Origin: Oligoflexales bacterium
GTDB taxonomy: Bacteria; Bdellovibrionota_B; Oligoflexia; Oligoflexales; RGVZ01
DNA length: 54,833 nucleotides
Direction of reading: 5' to 3'
NCBI GenBank assembly: GCA_947479535.1
Contig: CANJZQ010000011.1
Coordinates: 1 to 54,833 of the forward strand
In this document: positions 49,757 through 54,833 of the stretch, piece after piece
How positions within the stretch are numbered: the first letter of the stretch is position 1
Layout of the letters: every line of letters begins with the position of its first letter
The notes under the pieces: model-generated
The model's database searches: none
Seen by the model: only the letters and a program-made list of their open reading frames with translations
What the model was told of the DNA's origin: nothing
Made by a program: the position numbers and the translations under genes

Positions 49757-51673
49757 GTGAATCAAAATCGCGCGAAACATCCCCTTATGCAGGCCATTGC
49801 ATCTGGTCGTGCCCTGCTGATGGACGGCGCCATGGGAACAGAGCTCTACGCCAAGGGCACATTCATCAACAAATGCTTTGAGGAACTGAACCTGACCAGC
49901 CCCGCGCTGGTGGTCGAGGTCCACTTGGCCTACTTGCGCGCTGGTGCCGATATCATTTCGACCAACAGTTGGGGTGCAAATCGTTACAAACTTGCGGGGC
50001 ACAACCTTCACGACAAAGTGAAGGAAATCAACCATAAGGCCGCCGAGGTCGCCCGCAATGCTGCCAAGGCATCTGGCCGCAACGAGATCCTCATTGCCGG
50101 GAGCATTGGACCACTGGGCGTCCGGATCGAGCCCTGGGGCCCCACGTCTTTTGACGAAGCCAAGGAAGCCTTTGCCGAGCAGGTCCAAGCCCTCGTTTCA
50201 GGTGGAATTGATGCCATATCCCTTGAAACCTTTTCCGACATCAGTGAGCTGCAGCAGGCCGTGCTGGCTGCCCGCGAGGTCGCCCCAGGAATTCCTGTTT
50301 TAGCCCAAATCGCGATCAATCCCGATGGAAAATCACTGATGGGAACGCCCCTTGAGTGGGCCATGAAAAAACTCGACGAATGGGACGTCGATATTGTGGG
50401 GCTGAATTGCAGCGTCGGCCCGCAACCGATGATGACCGCTCTGCCAAAAATACGTGGCACAACAAAACGTCCGTTATGCCTGCAACCCAACGCTGGAATG
50501 CCCAAGCTGGTCGAAGGCCGGACTTTCTACATGAGCACTCCGGAATACTTCGCAGAGTTCACCAAGGGATTTTTGCAGTCGGGAGTCAGCATCATCGGAG
50601 GGTGCTGCGGGACGACGCCGGAGCACATCCGGGCGATGGCGAACGCCTTTCGGCACCACTCCGCCATGGCGGCGAATGAACAGGCCAGCATCACCGGCCA
50701 GGGTTCAACCTGGCGTCGGGTTGGTTCTCTTGCGACCCCAGACAATACGGAATCCCTCGCAGGGGTGACGCCAGTCAGACCAGAAGAAAAATCGTCGTGG
50801 GCCCGGAAAATTGCCTTGGGCGAGCGCGTGCACTCTGTGGAACTCTTGCCCCCCGCCGGGGTCAGGATGGGTAAAATCATCGAGCAGTCGAAAAAGCTCA
50901 AGGCTGCAGGAATTGATGCGATCAATATCCCCGATGGTCCGCGGGCCAGCGCGCGGATGAGCGCAATTTTAACCGCAGTCATGATTGAAAAACGCGCCGG
51001 GATTGAAACCGTTCTGCACTACACATGCCGGGACCGCAACCTGCTCGGGATGCAATCCGACATGCTGGGAGCTCAAGCCATCGGACTTCGAAACATGCTC
51101 CTGGTCACGGGCGATCCACCAAAGATGGGCACTTACCCAAATGCGACTGGCGTGTTTGACATCGATGCGATCGGCTTGACCAACATGGTCTCACGCTTGA
51201 ATCGCGGAATTGATTTGGGTGGCCGCCCCATCGGTGAACCAACCGCCTTGAGCATCGGCGTTGGCGTCAACCCGGTCCATCGCGACTTTGAATACGAAAT
51301 GAAGAGATTCCGCTACAAGGTTGAAGCCGGGGCTGAATGGTGCATCACGCAACCCGTGTTTGATCCTGAGGCGCTTTTCCGGTTCATCGACTATCTGGAC
51401 AAGCACAAGTTGCACATTCCAGTCATCGCCGGCGTGTGGCCACTTCTTTCCCTGCGCAATGCTGTTTTCATGAAAAACGAAGTGCCTGGGGTGGTCATTC
51501 CTGACAGCATCATCCGCCGCATGGAAAAACCACAGGACCCGGAAGACGCAAAAAAAACAGGCGTCGAAATTGCGCGCGAGATGGTGGAAAAACTCGGCAG
51601 GAACATCCAAGGCCTGCAATTATCGGCTCCTTTTGGCCGCATCGACCTCGCCCTTGCAATCGTTGCCCCCTGA
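49757..51673 (+). CDS. Bifunctional homocysteine S-methyltransferase / methylenetetrahydrofolate reductase
   Basis: These 638 residues form a fusion of the YitJ/BhmT-MTHFR type. The N-terminal S-methyltransferase (about 1-310) has 'LLMDGAMGTELYAKG', Zn-binding Cys in 'GLNCSVGPQ' and GGCCGTTPEHI. The MTHFR barrel (about 350-638) has 'VHSVELLPPAGVRMG', 'TVLHYTCRDRNLLG', 'NMLLVTGDPP' and 'YKVEAGAEWCITQPVFD'. It converts homocysteine to methionine and reduces methylene-THF to methyl-THF. GTG at 49757, preceded by AAAGGAT. No SAM riboswitch fits in the 79-bp gap upstream. Confidence 0.93.
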   Translation: MNQNRAKHPLMQAIASGRALLMDGAMGTELYAKGTFINKCFEELNLTSPALVVEVHLAYLRAGADIISTNSWGANRYKLAGHNLHDKVKEINHKAAEVARNAAKASGRNEILIAGSIGPLGVRIEPWGPTSFDEAKEAFAEQVQALVSGGIDAISLETFSDISELQQAVLAAREVAPGIPVLAQIAINPDGKSLMGTPLEWAMKKLDEWDVDIVGLNCSVGPQPMMTALPKIRGTTKRPLCLQPNAGMPKLVEGRTFYMSTPEYFAEFTKGFLQSGVSIIGGCCGTTPEHIRAMANAFRHHSAMAANEQASITGQGSTWRRVGSLATPDNTESLAGVTPVRPEEKSSWARKIALGERVHSVELLPPAGVRMGKIIEQSKKLKAAGIDAINIPDGPRASARMSAILTAVMIEKRAGIETVLHYTCRDRNLLGMQSDMLGAQAIGLRNMLLVTGDPPKMGTYPNATGVFDIDAIGLTNMVSRLNRGIDLGGRPIGEPTALSIGVGVNPVHRDFEYEMKRFRYKVEAGAEWCITQPVFDPEALFRFIDYLDKHKLHIPVIAGVWPLLSLRNAVFMKNEVPGVVIPDSIIRRMEKPQDPEDAKKTGVEIAREMVEKLGRNIQGLQLSAPFGRIDLALAIVAP

Positions 51674-51788
51674 ATGAGAAAGGGATTTCCCTTCCTTTTG
51701 GTGATTCACCAAAGCTCCTTCAACGGTCCATCTAAACTCCCGACAAAAGCCTGCCGATAGCCAAATTGGACTATTGGCGGGATGTCCC

Positions 51789-53504
51789 ATGTCGCTCGAT
51801 TTATTCAAACAACTTCTCCGTGCTGCACTCCAGGCAAAAGCCTCTGTGCTCCATATTCGGGTGGACCGCGTTCCTTCCGCTGAATCAGAGGCCGGCCTCA
51901 GCGACCTGCCTTGCCCGCCTGTCAAAGGGCAAGAAATCATGGACATGATCAATGGCATTGCGCCGTCTGAGACCGCCGCCCTTCTGAGCCAAGGCAAGAT
52001 GCGGGGCAGCCTTAATTTGGGAGGAGCCGGCAAGGTAAATTTCATCGGGACTGCAGCGAACAACCTGCCGACAGCACTTCTTGTCTTCTTTTCACCAGAT
52101 GGCGACAAAAAGTTCGAGGAAAAATGGCAGATGCTCCAGAAGGCGGCCTTGGGTACCAAGGAACAGGCGCCTCCGGTAGAAAATGCCCTGCCACCAGAGG
52201 CCTTTGCTGCGATGGCGAACGCCAAGGCAAAACCTGCGAAGAGTCCCGACGTAGCTTCAATTCCAGATCCAGCACAAAATCAAAACAATGCCGTGCCTTC
52301 GAAAGGGGGCGCTTCGACGGATGCACCTGTCTCACAGGCAGCTTCAACACTGCAGGAAATTGAATACACACCTTTTTCCAAAGGCGAGCAGACGGTCAGT
52401 GCCGGTGGCAACGAACTCGACCGGTACTTGAAAGAAATGGTGAAACGCAAGGCAAGTGACATACACCTGACCGGGGGCGAGCCAGTTTGTTTCCGGGCGG
52501 ATGGCGAAATCGTCCGCGTGCCAGACACGATGCTGACACCCGAATACATGAAGCAACTTCTTGAACCAATCATTCCGCCGCGGAATCGCGAGGAGTTCCT
52601 CAAAATCAACGACACCGACTTCGCTTACGAAGTGACTGGTGTGGGACGTTTTCGCGTCAACATATTTCGCGACAAGAACGGCGTGGGATCCGTGATGCGT
52701 CACATTCCTTCGACGATCCTTACCGCTGAACAACTGAAGCTGACGCCGTCGATCACCAATTTTTGCAAGCTCAACAAGGGCCTTGTTCTGGTCACTGGCC
52801 CGACCGGAAGTGGCAAGTCCACCACCTTGGCTGCGATGATTGACCTGATAAACAAAAATCGGCATGACCACATTTTGACGGTCGAAGACCCGATTGAGTT
52901 TGTTCATTCCCAGCAAAAGTGCCTCGTCAACCAGCGCGAGGTTCACCGCCATACGACTTCGTTTGCGCGCGCACTGAAAGCCGCCCTGCGCGAGGACCCC
53001 GACATCGTCCTCATCGGGGAAATGCGCGACCTTGAGACCATTTCGATTGCGATTGAGACCGCCGAAACCGGTCACCTGGTTTTCGGGACACTGCATACCA
53101 CGACCGCGGTTTCGACCGTCGACAGGATCATCCAGCAGTTTCCCGCCGAACGGCAGGAACAGATCCGGATGATGCTTGCCGGCGGATTACGTGGCGTCGT
53201 GGCCCAGAACTTGTTGAAAAAAATTGGCGGAGGCCGCGTCGCAGCCCACGAAATCCTGGTGGTGAATGATGCCGTGAGTGCGATGATCCGCGAGGGCAAG
53301 AACCACATGATCCCCAACCACATGCAAACCCAAAAGGCCGACGGAAACCAATTGCTGAACGAGGCCCTGATGAACCTCGTTTCTGGAAATGTGGTGAGTC
53401 CTGCCGATGCCTATGCAAAGGCGGTCGATAAAAACAACCTGGCCGAAATGATGAAGCGCAAGGGCATCGACACAACCCCATTTGAGATGAAAAAGTCGGC
53501 CTGA
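51789..53504 (+). CDS. pilT: PilT-family retraction ATPase with duplicated degenerate N-terminal domain
   Basis: This is a 571-residue protein, far longer than PilT (about 345-370). The C-terminal part (from about residue 203) is a full PilT: N-domain 'LDRYLKEMVKRKASDIHL', Walker A GPTGSGKST, 'VEDPIEFVH', Walker B 'DPDIVLIGEMRD', 'LVFGTLHT' and a final 'AMIREGKNHMI' resembling the retraction-specific AIRNLIRE motif. The first ~100 residues ('FKQLLRAALQAKASVLHI', 'NLGGAGKVNFIGTAANNLPTALLVFF') look like a degenerate copy of the same N-domain. A Pro/Ala-rich linker (about 105-200) joins them. It powers pilus retraction. ATG 51789. Confidence 0.93.
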   Translation: MSLDLFKQLLRAALQAKASVLHIRVDRVPSAESEAGLSDLPCPPVKGQEIMDMINGIAPSETAALLSQGKMRGSLNLGGAGKVNFIGTAANNLPTALLVFFSPDGDKKFEEKWQMLQKAALGTKEQAPPVENALPPEAFAAMANAKAKPAKSPDVASIPDPAQNQNNAVPSKGGASTDAPVSQAASTLQEIEYTPFSKGEQTVSAGGNELDRYLKEMVKRKASDIHLTGGEPVCFRADGEIVRVPDTMLTPEYMKQLLEPIIPPRNREEFLKINDTDFAYEVTGVGRFRVNIFRDKNGVGSVMRHIPSTILTAEQLKLTPSITNFCKLNKGLVLVTGPTGSGKSTTLAAMIDLINKNRHDHILTVEDPIEFVHSQQKCLVNQREVHRHTTSFARALKAALREDPDIVLIGEMRDLETISIAIETAETGHLVFGTLHTTTAVSTVDRIIQQFPAERQEQIRMMLAGGLRGVVAQNLLKKIGGGRVAAHEILVVNDAVSAMIREGKNHMIPNHMQTQKADGNQLLNEALMNLVSGNVVSPADAYAKAVDKNNLAEMMKRKGIDTTPFEMKKSA

Positions 53505-53533
53505 GCGTTGGCCTCAACGTTGACCTGAACGTT
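53498..53533 (+). repeat. Three tandem copies of a 12-bp unit overlapping the pilT stop
   Basis: The units GGCCTGAGCGTT, GGCCTCAACGTT and GACCTGAACGTT occupy 53498-53509, 53510-53521 and 53522-53533. The first contains the pilT TGA stop. Such short 3'-end tandem arrays may come from replication slippage. Confidence 0.75.
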
Positions 53534-53548
53534 TTGCAAAATTCCCGG

Positions 53549-53569
53549 CCTCGTAGTAACAATACGAGG
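53549..53569. terminator. Hairpin downstream of pilT (possible terminator)
   Basis: CCTCGTA (53549-53555) and TACGAGG (53563-53569) form a perfect 7-bp stem with a 7-base loop. There is no T-run after it, so a rho-independent terminator is not proven. It sits in the gap between pilT and the protease gene, where a transcription stop would fit. Confidence 0.35.
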
Positions 53570-53627
53570 GCAAGGCCTAGCGGCCCGCAGCATTCACCGT
53601 CGAATGCCAAACTGGGGATCAAGCCAG

Positions 53628-54833
53628 ATGTCGGACGTGCGGATAACGCAATATAAACGGGTGCTTGGCAAAACCTGCCTGGCAGCTGCCTGTTTCCTTG
53701 CCACCGCCTGTGGCCGCGGCGGTTCGTGGGCGAATCTCGTCGATAATCGGCTGGACGAGCGGGCAGACGATCAGGCCGCCCTGCGGATCTACGGGGGCCA
53801 ACCAGTACCCCGCAACCAGTTCAACAGCGTCGTTGCCCTTCATGATTCCGCGCGGGTCGCCTGCAGTGGGACCCTGATCCACCCTCAAGTCATCCTGACG
53901 GCCGGTCATTGCGTCGAAACACGCCCAGGACTCCCAGCGATCTCCGGTGTCTCCTTTGGCCAAGGCCGCGAAGGTGGACGCAAGCTGCCACAGCAGGCGA
54001 TTTCTGCCACAGCAATGCACCCAGAGTTCCGCCATCACCCACGCGGCAATATGGACATCGGCCTCGTTTTTCTGGACAAGGCGGCCTCTGTTCGTAACCT
54101 GGTTCCGGCGGCACTTCTCTCCGAGCCTGAAAAAATCAGATCCATTTCTCCCAATTTGACCATGGTCGGCTACGGCAGGCGTGAAGATGGTGGAACCGGC
54201 AAAAAATTTTCCGTGACCGTCCCTGTGACCCAAATGAATCCTTCAGAAATAGCCCTCGGCGGAGCGAGCCAGGACTCCTGCGAAGGAGACAGCGGAGGAC
54301 CAGCCTTTGACCAGAATGGGCAAATCGTTGCCGTGATATCCCGCGGGCTGAACATTGGCTGCGGAGGGGGCGGTGTCGCCACCGTTGTGGCGGATGCGGC
54401 CTGTTGGATCAGGCAGGAGTCCATCACCCGTGGTTTCGATATCCCCATCGATCAACCTTGTGGCGACGATGCGGCACAGAAAAAAATGCTGACGCTTGCA
54501 GCCGTGGCATCCAACAAGACCGGCTCCTCCATCGACATTTCCGGCTGGTATCTGGAATCCATCTTGGGGTTGCACGAGCTTGCACCCTCAGCAACTTTTA
54601 TTGACCTCAAAGGCAACCACCTGCGGGACGTCACGGAACTGTTGAAAATCCGTGACCTAAAACTCGTCGACATCTCCTTCAATGATATTCCCATGGAGCA
54701 GATTGACCTGCTGCTCCATGCTGGGATTGAAGTCCGCGGTGTCCACACCCAGGCATCAACCTTTCTGGACACCAGGTTTCGTGCCGCGTGCCTAAAGTCG
54801 AGTCCATCCCAACTTCCTGGAGCTGCATGGATC
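53628..54833 (+). CDS. Trypsin-family (S1) serine protease lipoprotein with C-terminal leucine-rich stretch, truncated at window edge
   Basis: 402 codons run from ATG 53628 to the window end without a stop, so the C-terminus is missing. A lipobox ATAC gives Cys28. A trypsin domain follows: activation-like site R-IYGG (residues 53-57), His94 (LTAGHC), Asp143 (GNMDIGLVF) and Ser222 (CEGDSGGPAF). All three catalytic residues are present. From about residue 305 the protein changes to a leucine-rich repeat-like segment ('DISGWYLESILGLHELAPSATFIDLKGNHLRDVTELLKIRDLKLVDISFNDIP' pattern), which may bind partners. Substrate unknown; probably an exported or surface protease. Confidence 0.9.
   Translation, partial: MSDVRITQYKRVLGKTCLAAACFLATACGRGGSWANLVDNRLDERADDQAALRIYGGQPVPRNQFNSVVALHDSARVACSGTLIHPQVILTAGHCVETRPGLPAISGVSFGQGREGGRKLPQQAISATAMHPEFRHHPRGNMDIGLVFLDKAASVRNLVPAALLSEPEKIRSISPNLTMVGYGRREDGGTGKKFSVTVPVTQMNPSEIALGGASQDSCEGDSGGPAFDQNGQIVAVISRGLNIGCGGGGVATVVADAACWIRQESITRGFDIPIDQPCGDDAAQKKMLTLAAVASNKTGSSIDISGWYLESILGLHELAPSATFIDLKGNHLRDVTELLKIRDLKLVDISFNDIPMEQIDLLLHAGIEVRGVHTQASTFLDTRFRAACLKSSPSQLPGAAWI

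Overview
The window comes from a Gram-negative (diderm) bacterium with a dense, mid-to-high GC chromosome. Evidence for this includes many lipoprotein signals, a lipid-transport (Mla) operon, an outer-membrane barrel candidate, an alternative complex III respiratory operon and a PilT-type retraction ATPase. The mix of paired ArsA-like ATPases, alternative complex III, many lipoproteins and TPR envelope proteins suggests a Bdellovibrionota or other former deltaproteobacterial lineage. That placement is an inference without 16S or marker support. No rRNA, tRNA, CRISPR array, insertion sequence or prophage was recognised.

Positions 1-11.5 kb: the N-terminus of a B12-binding radical SAM protein runs off the left edge. 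It is followed by a compact minus-strand type II FAS/PKS-like operon: acyl carrier protein, double-hotdog dehydratase, ketosynthase, a ketosynthase paralogue that has lost its catalytic Cys and second His (chain-length-factor-like), a thioester-reductase-like SDR and a ketoreductase. Consecutive genes overlap or nearly touch. Divergent from it are an FtsX-type ABC permease and an outer-membrane lipoprotein-sorting (LolA-like) protein. The likely partner ATPase lies convergently at the end of a three-gene lipoprotein operon. I read the whole as a synthesis-plus-export locus for an unusual acyl or polyene lipid; it is the most interesting part of the window.

Positions 11.6-20.5 kb: a soluble PAS histidine kinase, a repeat cluster, a tail-specific protease (Prc), a membrane-anchored protein with two degenerate receiver-like domains, a Fur regulator with a strong palindrome in its divergent promoter region, two envelope proteins of unknown function, and a fumarylacetoacetate hydrolase family enzyme.

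Positions 20.5-33.8 kb (minus strand): tatA, two ArsA/Get3-like ATPases, and mlaE-mlaF-mlaD, with a long MlaD that appears to end in a beta-barrel. Then comes the complete actABCDEF operon for alternative complex III (quinol:electron acceptor oxidoreductase). ActB carries an internal Tat signal and is a likely Tat client.

Positions 33.8-41.6 kb: uvrB-uvrC overlap by 4 bp. They converge on a minus-strand operon: PilZ-like protein, small basic-tailed protein, RlmD/TrmA-type rRNA methyltransferase and HemW.

Positions 41.6-54.8 kb (plus strand): an envelope gene run (outer-membrane barrel candidate, three lipoproteins, two TPR-like proteins, a trypsin-fold protease and an overlapping secreted protein), an HExxH lipoprotein, a fused homocysteine methyltransferase/MTHFR, a PilT with a duplicated degenerate N-terminal domain, and a trypsin-like lipoprotein with a C-terminal leucine-rich stretch cut by the right edge.
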